Source: Halobacteriales archaeon YIM A00010
GTDB taxonomy: Archaea; Halobacteriota; Halobacteria; Halobacteriales; Haloarculaceae
Assembly: GCA_025041175.1 (NCBI GenBank)
Contig: JAKCFJ010000004.1
Coordinates: 372,001 to 436,000 of the forward strand
DNA length: 64,000 nucleotides
Direction of reading: 5' to 3'
The notes beneath the pieces are model-generated. The model saw nothing but the letters and a program-made list of their open reading frames with translations, had not been told where the DNA came from and made no database searches. Of the stretch, positions 49,236-60,559 are shown one piece after another; within the stretch, counting starts at the first letter, position 1; the number at the start of each line of letters is the position of its first letter. Position numbers and translations under genes: made by a program.

Positions 49236-50226
49236 TTAGAAATAGTTGCTCACTTCTGGAATCGAAAATTGATCGAGAGCAGTATCGATTGCCGTTGTTA
49301 CCTCGTCACGTGAATCGAAGACCCGGGTGCTGAGTGCTGATTGTAACTGTCTCCAGCACTCTTTGACCGGGGTTAGCTCCAGCGAATACGCCGGTAACGT
49401 CACGAAGGCGAGGTCGTCACGAGCCGCTAGGTCCGTGACGGCTGACGCCTGGAAATACGGCGCTCTATCGAGCACCACGATCAAGTCATCTTCACATTCT
49501 TCGCATAATACTACAATGAATGTTTCGCGTGATCGGCGGTGACGTACTCTTCGAATCGGGAGAAGAAACGATCACCATCCTCGGTGACCGCGCCCAGCAG
49601 ACACGTCCAGTCGCGTTGGCCAGAGAGTTTGACGGAGGGCCGCGTGCCGCGCGGAAACCACGCGGAACGCGGCTCGACTTGCACGGATGTCTTGGTTTGA
49701 TCGATACAGACTACTGTGGCATCCATCTCCCGCCGCTTTTTTGAACTCGTTATGGAACTTCTCTTGCTCGGCTTCGTCAGCTTCGGCGGCTGAACGGCGT
49801 GGTTTTTGACACCTCAATCCCGCCTCTTTCAACAACCGCCGACACCTCGGAAGTGAGTACTCGACGCCGTACGTTTCTTCGAGATAGTGCTGGACAAGCA
49901 CCGGCGTCCACGCCGGCGCGTCGATCCCAACGTCTCTGGGTGAGTTGTGAACAACTTCTTCGAACTCTTTTTGCTGTGACTCTGAGAGTTTTCTCTTTCT
50001 TCCAGTTCGCTTATTATCAGTTACGGCCTGCTCAAGCGACTCGTCGATGTCGAGTCGCTTGAGCCAACTGTAGATCGTTCTTCGACCGGTGTCGTGCCAC
50101 TCGGCAAGTTCGGTCTGCGTGACCCCGCTTGTGTACGCGATTGCTGCTAACAACCGTTGTGTCGGCTTGTTTCCCCCACTTTGTCGAGAGCCTCTTGAAG
50201 TTCCTCGATGGATATCTCGTCAAGAT
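49236..50226 (-). pseudogene. IS630-family transposase with three frameshifts
   Basis: Reading through: HLDEISIEELQEALDKVG; shift at a G run near 50184; LLAAIAYTSGVTQTELAEWH with GRRTIYSWLKRLDI (HTH) to EKFHNEFKK; shift at an A6 run near 49740; MDATVVCIDQTKTSVQVEPR (first Asp) to FEEYVTADHAK; shift near 49528; TFIVVLCEECEDDLIVVLDR (second Asp) and LPAYSLELTPVKECWRQLQS (Glu). All motifs are present but in different frames. Each shift is one base in a homopolymer. Ends not found. Confidence 0.8.
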
Positions 50227-50289
50227 GGTTCCTTAGACCATCTAACGTTGTTCGGGCAGAAAGTTCTAACGGCTACTATAGTTGTCGGT

Positions 50290-52460
50290 CTCTTGCGCTC
50301 CATACTTTCTTCACGCTCTCTGGGGATAGCAGAATTTCCATCAAGTCAGTGCCTCACATCCGTTATTACCAGACGTTTATCGCGATCTGTGGTACTGTAG
50401 AGCTGATGACTGTGACAGACCAACGCCGAGTGACATCGACTTCAACGACAGTCGAGCCCGTCGATGTGCTTGAGGTACTCGGCGCCGCGAATGTCTCCGC
50501 GCCAATAAGTTGAACACGATGCCCGCTTCGAGAACGAGTCCCTACGACGTATTCGGAGTACTGCGAACAGTATCGAAGCCACCATGACCGACTTGTATCT
50601 GTCCGGTATCACCGAACGAACCCATCCTATTTCATTCATTCTCTGTTAGTTGTGTAGAATCATTCTCACACAGTGATGACGGCACTTCTCGGATTATCTC
50701 CGCGTTCGTAGTTGGTAATAGCTACGATGAGACGGAGATACAATGCAAGGAACATCTCTGCTCGTGCATGGACGCGGGCTCAGGCGCGGGGGGTCCCGAG
50801 CCCGCAGCCCTTGGCTGACTCGTTGGTTCGTTTGACCTGTGTTTGCCGGTTGTACGTCTCGTCTATCGTTAATTGCTTCAGCTGGACATCTTCGGTGTGT
50901 TCTTCGATCTGATCTTCGATCCTACACTCGATATCGAGCGGGTCACCAGTGTTTCGTGCATTTCCAGGACGAGATCGAGTATCTCCTTGTGGTCGGATTT
51001 CTCCTCAAATTTCCTCAATGTCTCGATCAGGGAACTGTGCTATCTTCTATGACAGTAGTGTTGTCGTCATACTATGGTCTCAGGTAGTATCGTGTGCGCA
51101 TTCACATGTTTTCCTCTCGAGGAAGTCGCTCATATGGTACTGGGCGCCGCAGCCCTCACAGAGGACGCGCATGTCGGGAGTACTGGAGCTTGTCGAGCTT
51201 TTCGCCGCGATAGTTGATGTCTTGTTCCTCCCGGTCGATATCTCGTGGACGAGTTCGTAGACGCTGTCACCGTCAAGGTCGAACGGGAAGACAGAACTAC
51301 TCGCCGGGGACGATACCCTCGCCCACGTCGTGCGTCCACGCGATTTCCTCGTCGACCGTCACGAGCGTCAGTTTTGACGTGTCGGTCGGGACGTGAAGTG
51401 GTTCTGCCCCAGGCCCGGATGTGTGCTGTGGACGCAGAACAATGCATCTTCGGTATCTCAGCTCATTTCGACCGGCACCGCTCGCAGTTTCGTAGTTCGT
51501 CGGCTACTGTCACCTCGTACAGTGGGTCGTACGATATTTCGTCAGTCATAGTCTGTCGCTTTAGTGCCTGTTCGACATCATATATCTTTGTCAAGTATAT
51601 GTGTCGACAACGGTGGAGCGGAACACACGGGAGAGAGCTACTTTGATGTGGTCATCACGGAACTACAATTATGGTTCGAATCGAACGTATTGCCGACGCT
51701 GAGGTAGGTATCATCCCCCGTCGAGTGAAACCGAACGAGGATCATCAAATCGTTTGTCATTACCGGTCAGGGTCATCAGTCGCGTATTCGTGCATCAACC
51801 GTCATCATCGTGGTTTCGGATCGATCAATTCTCACGACCGATCCACACTCCGAAATTTATCCAACTATGGCGGCAGTGCTCCGCTATGAGGGCGACAGGA
51901 TCAACCGAAGCGGAATCGTCGGACGATGAACGACCAGCAGTGAACGCACGACGCCTCGGGTGATCGAATCGTCCCGGCCGTCCAGAAACATAAAAGAAGT
52001 ATTATTTTGATACGTTATCATCTGAGAACTGAGTATGTGAACCGGATCTGCTCAACGACGCAATCAACACCACCTCCAGCAAGTTATGATTCATCGAGAT
52101 GATCAAGAGGAGATATCCTCACCGCTAGCGGATGGAGCTTTGTCAATACTTTCATGGAGGCATTACAGTATTGAATCTGTAACCTCCTGTTCGCTCTGCG
52201 TACTCTCACCGACCTCGGTGAGTCCGCACGAGCCATATCTGCCGATTCGAAGCAATTTGTCCGGTATTACCGAACAGATATATTGGCGACACGGAAGCCG
52301 GTGTACCCCTCCAAAGTACGGATTAACTTCATCGACCGTTCGGACGGTCGCGTCAGCCATGTCGTTTTGGAGAAACCCGCACCAACCCTGTATTCCGGTC
52401 GCTACCTCGCCAACCTCGAGAGCGTCCACACCGTAATCTCGATGGGCTGAATATTCTCCG
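50290..52460. other. decayed region without an intact gene
   Basis: Fragments only. Plus, 50405-50650: VTSTSTTVEPVDVLEVLGAA then, after a frame break, VEHDARFENESLRRIRSTAN. Minus, 51120-51549: MTDEISYDPLYEVTVADELR then NCERCRSK and a stop, with FPFDLDGDSVYELVHEI and RVLCEGCGAQYHMSDFLE in other frames, i.e. a shattered zinc-binding protein. Plus 51671-51889 is open but featureless. I see no RNA gene. Confidence 0.4.
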
Positions 52461-52790
52461 TTACAACTGGAGGTCTCGAATCGGGAGATGAGAGATGTCT
52501 AGTACGAGGAGGTCGTCGAGCAGTGCCCCCTCGACAGGGTAGCGATTGCTCGAGCCGACGTACTGGTCCGAGTCGAACAGCACCCGCGAACCGTTGGCCC
52601 GTAAATGAGCCGTCGTAGATGAGCAGCTCGGGCGAGTTTGCAGGCGTATGCGTCAGCGTTATTGGACAGCGAGAATTCGAGGTGGTCCGTACCGTTGTGG
52701 CGCTTCCGGCAAAGAGCTCGAGACCGTCGACGCGGTACCGCCCCTGCGGATCCTGCATCGAGCCGTGGTAGCCGATACGCTCGGCGTCAA
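52461..52790 (-). pseudogene. C-terminal remnant of a carbohydrate-active protein
   Basis: One minus frame reads AVNFLDAERIGYHGSMQDPQ, GRYRVDGLELFAGSATTVRT and SPELLIYDGSFT. Another then reads NGSRVLFDSDQYVGSSNRYP, VEGALLDDLLVLDISHLPIR and DLQL, stop at 52461. A shift near 52585 separates them. It lies just downstream of the rhamnosidase on the same strand, so it was probably part of that operon. Confidence 0.45.
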
Positions 52791-52827
52791 GGAAGTTAAC
52801 TGCTTGTCTCTCGTGAGATGTTTGTCG

Positions 52828-55800
52828 CTACTCGATCCGTAGCCGGTACGATCCCGGAACGAGTCCCACTACGACCCGGCGATCCGTCGCGGAAACCTCC
52901 TTGACGGCGTCGGGAAGGTTGGCCACCGGAGTGGCGTCGGTCCAGATCGGTCGCCCGTCGATGCCGATCGTTGCGACGTCACTGTCGATCGGAAGCGCGA
53001 CGCGGGCCGGCGCGTTCCACGGGAGATCGATGGTCATCTCGTAGCCGCTGTTGATCGACTCCCATCGTGAATGGACCTCGCCGCGAGGCGTCTCCGTCGT
53101 TCCCTCGACCCACGACAGGTCGTCAACGAAAGAGGGGGCGATTTCGACCGGATATCTCTCGGACGATCCGAGGTCGACATCGATGCCCGCGAGAGAGTCA
53201 AAGAACCACTCTGAGACGAGTGCGAACGGCGAGTGATTCAGCGAATTCATCCGTCCGCCGATGTGCTCATCGCTGTCCCACCGCTCCCACATCGTCGTCG
53301 CACCCTGGTGGAGCATATACACCCAGCCGGGGGATTCGGGCTGGCTTATGACGTGGTAAGCGAGGTCGGCGTAGCCGTACTCACTTAGTGCGAAGAGCAG
53401 CGGACGTGTCCCGAGAAATCCTGTTCGCAGCTGACCGTCGTCTTCCCTGGCAACCTTCTCCGCGAGATTCGCCGCAACCTCGTTGGCGCGCTCCGGAGGC
53501 GTCAATCCGAAGAACAGCGGGAGCGCGTACGAGGCCTGCGTTCCGGACTTGTAGATCGTTCGCTCGGCGTCGAAGTATCGACCGTCGAACGCGTCCGCGA
53601 TCGCGTCGGCGCGCTCGCGGTAGTAGACTGCGTCACCGTCGCAGCCGATCGCCGACGCGATCCGCGCCAGAAGGTCGACGCTGCGGTAGTAGAACGCGTT
53701 TGTGAACAGGTCGGTCGGCTCTCCGCGCCGGCCATCAGCGTTCTCGAGAGCGACCCAGTCGCCGTACCCGCCGTACTCCTCGGGGAGGAGGTTGCCCTCG
53801 GCAACGGAATCCCAGAAATCGACGTACCGCCGCAACGACTCGTAATTGCGCTTAAGGATGCCCTCGTCTCCGTAGGACCGGTACAGGTGCCACGGGATGG
53901 CGAGGATCGAGACCGTCCAAGAGGGATCGGTCATAGACGGAATCGCCCCGAACGGACACTTCGCGGGAACGTAGCCGTGGCGGGACTGGGTGTCGACGTG
54001 GTCGCGCAGCCACTTCTCGTGGAAGCGAACCGCGTCGAAGTTGTAGTGGAGTGCACGGGCCGCGATGTGGCCGTCGCCGCTGAAGCCCATGCGCTCGTCG
54101 CGCTGGGGACAGTCGGTCGGCACGCTATGGGCGTTACTGCGCAGCCCCCACTGGGCGTTCTCCTGGACCGCCGTGAGCTCCTCGTTCGAGCAGGCGAACT
54201 CACCGGTCGAATCCATCGCGGTGTGAACGACTCTTGAGCGAACGTCCTCGGCCAAGAGCTCGCCCGGATAGCCCGTGATCTGGGCGTACCGGTAGCCGTG
54301 GTAGGTGAACCGGGGTTCGTAGGTATCGGCGTCGCCGTCAGCGATGACGTAGATATCCGTCGCATCCGCCGACCGGAGGTCAACTGTCTGGAGTTCCCCG
54401 TCCTTGTCAAGCGCCTCCGCGTGGTGGAGGATGACCTCGTTACCGGGCTCGCCGCCTTCAATATCGATCGACAGCCGGCCAGCATGGTTCTGCCCGAAGT
54501 CGATGATCGGGCCGTCCTCGTGCTCGCGAATCTCGACCGGTTCTATCGTCTCCGTGGCGACGATCGGCTCGATCTGCTGGGGGAAAAGATCGCCCTCGGG
54601 CGAATCGACGACCGCAGCGGACTCCCACGCCGCGTCGTCGAAACCGGACTCGGTCCAGCCCGACTGCTTGAGCCGTGCGTCGTAGCGCTCACCGTCGTAG
54701 ATGTCATTCTCGACGACCGGGCTCGATGCGGTCTGCCAGTCTCCGCCGGTCGAGAGTTCGCACGTCGTCCCGTCTTCGTATTCGACAGTCACCTGGCAGA
54801 GCGCACGAGGGGAGCCGAATGCGGTCCAGTGACGGGCCGAGCGGCCGAACCAGCCTCGCCCGAGCCAGATTCCAATCGCGTTCGTTCCCGTCTTGAGTTC
54901 GTCGCCGAGGTCGTAGGTGACGTAACAGATCCGCTCGTCGTACTGGGTCCAGCTCGGATCGAGAGCGGCGTCGCCTACCTTCTTCCCGTTCACGTATAAC
55001 TCGCCGTAGCCGAGGCCGGCGAAGTGCGCCCGGGCCCGGACGACCGGCTTCGCGAGTTCGAACTCAGTCCGGAACAGCGGGGCAGTACCGGTCATCGTCG
55101 AGCGGTACTCGCTGTCTGTGAGGTAAGTGCATCCCCAGCTTTCGGATTCCACGCTTGAGGAGGCCTCGACGGGTCGCCCGCGAGCGAGATCAGTCCCCTC
55201 GTCATCTCGTACCGCGAGCGCGGCGAGTGCGAACACCGCCCACGAACGGAATTCCTCGCGGAGTCGGTCGCTTTCCGCGTCGAACTCATCGAGGTCCGTC
55301 GCGACCACCCGAACGTAGCGGGCGTTGACGGACTCGACCTCGTGAATTGCCGGGCTGGACCGGGACTCCGGCGGGCCAGCGTCAGTCGCGTCGACGATCG
55401 CTCGAGCGTTCTCGAAGGTCGGTTCATTCGACGCCTCGACGCGATATCCATCAGGGAACCCGAACGCGACCGGTCCCTGTGCGACCGTTGCGTCGAGATA
55501 CTCGTCCTCGGTGTCGCTCGCCGTGATCGTCCGACTGTCCGGCGTCGTTATGCCGGTGAACGGTTCTGTGGGGTGTAGTTCGACCGTCTCGAACTCTCGG
55601 TCGGTCCCGAGATCTACCTGAATCCACTCGATCGGGTTCTCCTCGGGACGACGCCAGCAGCTCCGGTAGCCGTTCGAGTCTCCGGCACCCGGTTGTCGGC
55701 CGATCCACTCCCCCGATGGACCGTCCGCCGGTGCCGTCGAGAACGTTGCCGGCCCGCCGACGGCTGATTTCTTTCCTTCGTTGTTCCACACCGTAGCTGT

Positions 55801-56088
55801 CCAGCGATACGTCTCGTCCGGCGCCAGCAGCGGGCCCTCATACGCGACGTCGATCGATCGGGATGACGCCACCACGCCTGAATCCCACAGCGTCCGGCCG
55901 TCCGCGAGCCCGTTGCGAGACCGGGCGAGTCGGACCCTGTAGGCCGCCTGTGTCCCCCACGTTGGGTCGTTGACGGTCCACGAGAACCCGGGCGGAGCCT
56001 CGAGTGGGACGTTGTTCGGTGCCGAGCGATAGCGGGTTCGGAGGTTCGTCGGGCGAACCCGATCGGTCTCAGAAGTATGTCCGTCCAT
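52828..56088 (-). CDS. GH78 alpha-L-rhamnosidase
   Basis: 1086 residues. Domains: fibronectin-III-like start (about 10-115, RTRYRSAPNNVPLEAPPGFS), an inserted F5/8-type discoidin-like domain (about 145-310), Bac_rhamnosid_N (about 330-480, HFAGLGYGELYVNGKKVGDA, LDPSWTQYDERICYVTYDLG), a beta domain (DFGQNHAGRLSIDIEGGEPG), the (alpha/alpha)6 catalytic barrel with VPTDCPQRDERMGFSGDGHI (general-acid region), and a beta C-terminal domain. No signal peptide, so it is cytoplasmic: it releases L-rhamnose from imported oligosaccharides. Start ATG 56088; longer than usual because of the insertion. Confidence 0.9.
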   Translation of the reverse strand: MDGHTSETDRVRPTNLRTRYRSAPNNVPLEAPPGFSWTVNDPTWGTQAAYRVRLARSRNGLADGRTLWDSGVVASSRSIDVAYEGPLLAPDETYRWTATVWNNEGKKSAVGGPATFSTAPADGPSGEWIGRQPGAGDSNGYRSCWRRPEENPIEWIQVDLGTDREFETVELHPTEPFTGITTPDSRTITASDTEDEYLDATVAQGPVAFGFPDGYRVEASNEPTFENARAIVDATDAGPPESRSSPAIHEVESVNARYVRVVATDLDEFDAESDRLREEFRSWAVFALAALAVRDDEGTDLARGRPVEASSSVESESWGCTYLTDSEYRSTMTGTAPLFRTEFELAKPVVRARAHFAGLGYGELYVNGKKVGDAALDPSWTQYDERICYVTYDLGDELKTGTNAIGIWLGRGWFGRSARHWTAFGSPRALCQVTVEYEDGTTCELSTGGDWQTASSPVVENDIYDGERYDARLKQSGWTESGFDDAAWESAAVVDSPEGDLFPQQIEPIVATETIEPVEIREHEDGPIIDFGQNHAGRLSIDIEGGEPGNEVILHHAEALDKDGELQTVDLRSADATDIYVIADGDADTYEPRFTYHGYRYAQITGYPGELLAEDVRSRVVHTAMDSTGEFACSNEELTAVQENAQWGLRSNAHSVPTDCPQRDERMGFSGDGHIAARALHYNFDAVRFHEKWLRDHVDTQSRHGYVPAKCPFGAIPSMTDPSWTVSILAIPWHLYRSYGDEGILKRNYESLRRYVDFWDSVAEGNLLPEEYGGYGDWVALENADGRRGEPTDLFTNAFYYRSVDLLARIASAIGCDGDAVYYRERADAIADAFDGRYFDAERTIYKSGTQASYALPLFFGLTPPERANEVAANLAEKVAREDDGQLRTGFLGTRPLLFALSEYGYADLAYHVISQPESPGWVYMLHQGATTMWERWDSDEHIGGRMNSLNHSPFALVSEWFFDSLAGIDVDLGSSERYPVEIAPSFVDDLSWVEGTTETPRGEVHSRWESINSGYEMTIDLPWNAPARVALPIDSDVATIGIDGRPIWTDATPVANLPDAVKEVSATDRRVVVGLVPGSYRLRIE

Positions 56089-56234
56089 CGACTCGATCGA
56101 TGACCGTCGCCAACATAAATGTAAACGTCAATTCGATCGGTTCAGAGGGATGACTACCGCTCCGACGGCGCGAACCGCGAAACGGACCGCAAAACGAACC
56201 GTAAGGATGTCTCGACGTACCGTTCTCCGTCGGA

Positions 56235-57190
56235 TTAATGGATGCGCACGTCGTCGAGCATCTCGGTCTTGCGGGTGCCGAAGCCGCCGTGGAGATGCGT
56301 CGAGTCGGTCGCTGAGACCGAGATTACCGTCTCACTGGTTGCGTCTCGCAGTTCAATCTCGATGTCACCGTTGCCCCCCAGTTGACGACGTATTCGTAGA
56401 TTCTGCCGAACTCGATGTCGACTGGATTGCTCTCGGCCAGTTTCGTGTACTCGGGCGTCGATCCCTCGTCTTCGGTGACCCGGTAGAACTGGAGCGTATT
56501 GCTCTTGCTCCAGAGGCGCACGAAGTGGAAATTCTCGTGACTCTTAATTCCAAAGGCGATTCCCATGACCGGGGTCGTCTCGGTCGCCGCGACCTTCGCG
56601 GCAAACGTGTCCCAGGCTCGCGGGTATCGCGGGAGATCAACGTGCGACGAGACCACCGCCTCTCCCCCCGAAACGCTCTTGAGGCTGTACTCACCCGTTG
56701 CGACCGGTTCGTCGGTGGTGACCTCGTAGTGACCGATCGCGCCGACATACTCGTCGAGGTCGCCGTCCTCGAAGTCGTTGACGAGTCCGGGACCGTCCTC
56801 GTAGCCGTCCGTCGACTCTGCGTCGAGACCACGACCCGAGCCACGCGCACGTCCCGCTCTCGGGAATGTGACGGACCGCCATTGCAGTACCGCGTCGTTC
56901 GACGGAACGTGCCGGGTCATAATGTTCTTCGCGTCAGAATCCAGCGTCTCCCGGATCATGATTCCCGCTTTCACGTACGAATCGGTGTGCTCAAGGTATG
57001 AGTTGTGTACCACGACATCGAAGTCGTCGGTCATCTCCTGGTAGTAGAAGTGGAAGGTATCCTCCATGTTCCAGATGTCGTATCCCCCCTGCATCGTGGT
57101 GACTGAGGCTGCAGCGGCGCTTCTACTGTGCAGCACGGCAACAGTTATCTCGATACTCCCTGCGCCGAGCGTGCGAAGAAATGAACGTCT
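56235..57190 (-). pseudogene. secreted DUF1349/LamG-like carbohydrate-related protein, frameshifted
   Basis: The reading begins HNRRSFLRTLGAGSIEITVA, a Tat signal, but no standard start precedes it. Then YDIWNMEDTFHFYYQEMTDD, AGIMIRETLDSDAKNIM (DUF1349-like) and NFHFVRLWSKSNTLQFYRVT, a concanavalin-like domain. A run of six G at 56378-56383 shifts the frame; past it NGDIEIELRDATSETVISVS leads to DDVRIH and a stop at 56235. Probably once a cell-surface sugar-binding partner of the rhamnosidase. Confidence 0.6.
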
Positions 57191-57518
57191 ATTATGTGTG
57201 ATCTTGTGACACCAATTGATCTTATAATGAATTTTCCCATGAGTATTTTAATCGTAACTGATACTAGTAGTATCTCCATCCCGGTTCACACTAGATACAG
57301 TTGTAGTAACAATGACCACGGTATGTCAGCACGCAGCATTAGCTCCCCATCTACATCCCGGGAAATCTATCATCCGTATCCGGGTGCACTGAGTGCCAAC
57401 CTCGCCGGGGCGGAAAGCGAGACTGTGCTCCTGCGATGGCCTGAAATTTATCCCACAATTATAATATACACAATCAACAATTCTGACCTACAAACAGAAG
57501 CGTTAACTATATACATAG

Positions 57519-59357
57519 ATGGATGAATTATCAATCATGATTGAGGGAAATGTACAGAAGACATCTGTGAGTACACGGCGTGAATTCATCAAATTCAGTG
57601 CTGCAGGAAGCGCTATCGTTTTAGCTGGGTGTACCAGTAGTGAAGACAGCAATGATTTACAGTTCCGCGTTTTCGATCCCACGACCGATGCTACCAGCCA
57701 CACCGACCGTCACCTCAATCCGTTCAATCCCAGTCGGTCAGGGTGTTGGCATCCAGGTGCGAACGTGTTCGATCAGCCAGTACTATACTCGAAGACGAAT
57801 AACGAACTCTACCCACTCATTGTAACAGACTGGGAGAAATCAGATGAGACAGCCCTAGATGTGATGTTTAGCGATCAGTGGACGTGGCATAACGGCGATC
57901 AGGTCGTTGCACAGGACTGGGCTACACAGCTACAAATAGCGCTAGAACTCCAACGGTTTGCTACTGAAGACGGCAACAGACCGAACCAGATCATCGAATC
58001 TGTCGAGGTAGTAGACGATCAGTTACTCCGATTCCATCTGTATGACTCGTTCACCCCAACATACGTCTTCCGAACGTGGCTCGAAGGATCTCTGGGAGAC
58101 AATTCCCGCGGTATCTACGTCAAACACGACGAGGAACCGTGGAACGGATGGCTTGATAGCCTTCGTACTGCGCAAGGAGACGAGAAGAAAAGCATTATCG
58201 GGGAAATCACGGAAGCTAATACTCCAATACTTGACAGCAACATCGTTGGTAACGGTCCCTTTCGAATAACGAAAGTTGGTGATACCGAAACGATCATGGA
58301 AACGTACAACGATCATCCGAACGCTGACAATATTAATTTCGATGCGTACTCGCTTAATCTCTTCGCTAACACTCAAGATCCTGTCCAAGCCTACTCGACC
58401 GATCAAGTTGATGCTGCACACAGCGGATTCCCAGTCTCCGACGATGTCGAGAACCAACTGCCCGAGGGACATACTCTCATAAACGAGTCGCGGTCGTCGA
58501 ACAAGCTATTCGCGTTCAACTGTGGTCATGATGTCGAATACGATACTCCCTTCGAGAGCGTGAATGTCCGTAAAGCTGTTAGTCACATCTTCGATCAACA
58601 ACAGGTTACACAGCTACTACAAGGTGTAAACCGGCTATTCGAGTGGCCTCCGTGCCGAATTCCCGCTAAGATACTGAGAGACGGATCCCATCCGGCTGTC
58701 GAGTGGGTGAAAGACTTCACGCAGTACGGACAGAACGATACTGACCGTGCCACGGAACTCCTCCAAAAGGAGGGTTACGAACGGGATGACAACGGTGACT
58801 GGCTGACTCCCGACGGTGACCGATTCGAGATCAGTATCATGAACGCTACGGAACGGTCCGATATCCAAGTGCTCACACAGAATCTCAAGGAGTTCGGCAT
58901 CGCAACCAACCAGGAACAGGTCGATCAGGCAACCTTCGATGAACGCAGGCAGAACGGGGAATATCACATGATATCGGACGTTTCAGGTGCAGATGGCGTC
59001 ACGACAATGTGGGCATCCGGTCTCGTTCTCGAATGGCTTCCGTCAATATTGCACTTCTCCCCTGAAACAGAAATTCCGATGCCGATCGGCGATCCGGAAG
59101 GTACGAGCGGAACGAAAGAAATCGACCTCACAACCCATATCCATCAGTGGCAAATATCAGGTAAGGAACAATATCATAAAGAGCTGATGTGGTGGTGGAA
59201 CCAGACTATTCCCGAGATAGAGATGATGTACGAGCCCAATGCGGGTGCCTACAATGCATCGAACTGGAATATAGATGTCGTAGATGAGGGTATCCGCGAT
59301 CTGCTGTACGCCGCGCCAAAGATGGAAGATGGAACGATCGAATATACCGACAATTGA
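57519..59357 (+). CDS. Tat lipoprotein, family-5 (oligopeptide-type) ABC solute-binding protein
   Basis: 612 residues. TRREFIKFSAAGSAIVLAGC is a Tat signal with lipobox Cys. Mature protein matches the SBP_bac_5 family: FDQPVLYSKTNNELYPLIVT, DWEKSDETALDVMFSDQWTW (the WHNGDQV pocket strand) and VNVRKAVSHIFDQQQVTQLL. In haloarchaea such proteins bind peptides or oligosaccharides; beside a rhamnosidase a sugar ligand is plausible. The permease and ATPase genes that normally follow are missing; a dead IS4-like element comes next. A second Met (57537) is an alternative start. Confidence 0.85.
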   Translation: MDELSIMIEGNVQKTSVSTRREFIKFSAAGSAIVLAGCTSSEDSNDLQFRVFDPTTDATSHTDRHLNPFNPSRSGCWHPGANVFDQPVLYSKTNNELYPLIVTDWEKSDETALDVMFSDQWTWHNGDQVVAQDWATQLQIALELQRFATEDGNRPNQIIESVEVVDDQLLRFHLYDSFTPTYVFRTWLEGSLGDNSRGIYVKHDEEPWNGWLDSLRTAQGDEKKSIIGEITEANTPILDSNIVGNGPFRITKVGDTETIMETYNDHPNADNINFDAYSLNLFANTQDPVQAYSTDQVDAAHSGFPVSDDVENQLPEGHTLINESRSSNKLFAFNCGHDVEYDTPFESVNVRKAVSHIFDQQQVTQLLQGVNRLFEWPPCRIPAKILRDGSHPAVEWVKDFTQYGQNDTDRATELLQKEGYERDDNGDWLTPDGDRFEISIMNATERSDIQVLTQNLKEFGIATNQEQVDQATFDERRQNGEYHMISDVSGADGVTTMWASGLVLEWLPSILHFSPETEIPMPIGDPEGTSGTKEIDLTTHIHQWQISGKEQYHKELMWWWNQTIPEIEMMYEPNAGAYNASNWNIDVVDEGIRDLLYAAPKMEDGTIEYTDN

Positions 59358-59574
59358 TGGGTAGCGGGTAGCGTAGCCGCATGAAAAATAACACTTAGTC
59401 TTGTACCGTGCCGAAAAGAGTCGAAATCAAGCTGTGGCTCGGGTTGCTTGGAAAGTCAACCGGAGTTCATCCGTTCTCTCCACTGAGACGGCGCACTCAC
59501 CGCGATGAGTGCGTCGCCGACCCAGAGCTGTCGCTGGTCAACAGATCGATCCCGCCCACTCCGTCAGGCGAGTT

Positions 59575-60552
59575 CTAGCCGAACTCGCCAGACTCAACCT
59601 CCTCGCGTAATCTCGGACGGTGTGAGTTCGGGTCGCGTGATGCCCATAGCAACAGCGCATCTAAGTCCGGCAGACCGTAGCCCAAATCAAGCATTAGATA
59701 CAGGTGGATGAGATGAGAGTGGCGTTCGACGGCGGTTGAACACCGACGCCGGGGGAGTCGCGGTGACGACGCAGAGGCGTCGTCGTCGCTTTCACGCTGT
59801 TTCGCGTCCAGTTTCTGGAGTTCATCGACGATAACGCGGCTCATCAGCAACGAGATTGCAGCCATGATGATCAGCGCCTCGATGATGTAAGCGTCAGTCG
59901 TGTTGATCTCGTCCAAGCCGAAGCGCGATTTGAGTTCCTTGAACAGCAGTTCGACCTCCCAGCACGTCCGATAGAGCTGTGCGATATCGGGCGCGCTGTA
60001 GTCTGCTACTGGAAGATTCGTCAGGTAGAGGCGGTACTCGTCGCTCTCCTCGTTGAGAACCCCGACCAGTCGGAAGGTCGGGTCGCGCTGGTGCGCGACC
60101 CTCGCTTGCGGTTGAAGGAAAGTTCGATACGAACGTCGATTTCCTGTCGGTGCAGGTCGTCGACGACCTCGAAGTTTGTGTTGGACTTGACGCGGGAGAC
60201 GAACCAGTCATCGTTGTTATCAATGCGATCGAAGAGCCAGAAATCGTAGAAGCCGAGATCAAGCAGGACGAGAGCGCCAGCTACCCACTCGCCCGGTGGG
60301 TAGCTGGCTGTGTTCGTGTGTTGTTCCGTCAGTTGTCTGCCATCGTGTTGGAAGGTCGGTGGCAAGTGATTCAGTGAGGTAGAGTTTCGCGCCAGCATGA
60401 TCGTCACGGAGGCCAGCGTAGACATCTGAGGCGTCTTGGTCGAGTGAGATAAACGTGGCGTCAACGATGAGGCCGTCTCGAAAGGCTTCGAGACGGCCTC
60501 TGAATCGTTTTCGTCCGGGATTGAGATTCTCGATGGCGTCATCGAGAATCTC
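59575..60552 (-). pseudogene. IS4-like (ISH8-type) transposase, multiply frameshifted
   Basis: Segments in three frames: LREILDDAIENLNPGRKRFR, LIVDATFISLDQDASDVYAG; LLDLGFYDFWLFDRIDNNDD then WFVSRVKSNTNFEVVDDLHR; LYRTCWEVELLFKELKSRFG then LDEINTTDAYIIEALIIMAA and the C-terminal tail. The Y-x-x-W.VE.LFKELK motif with the Glu is kept. The N-terminus is cut by the IS6 element at 60560. 59358-59574 has no gene. Confidence 0.7.
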
Positions 60553-60559
60553 TCGCAGG

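Noticed and set aside
53887-54999. plus-strand open frames of 116 and 233 aa
   Set aside because: Antisense to the GH78 rhamnosidase; the minus frame has the catalytic motifs.
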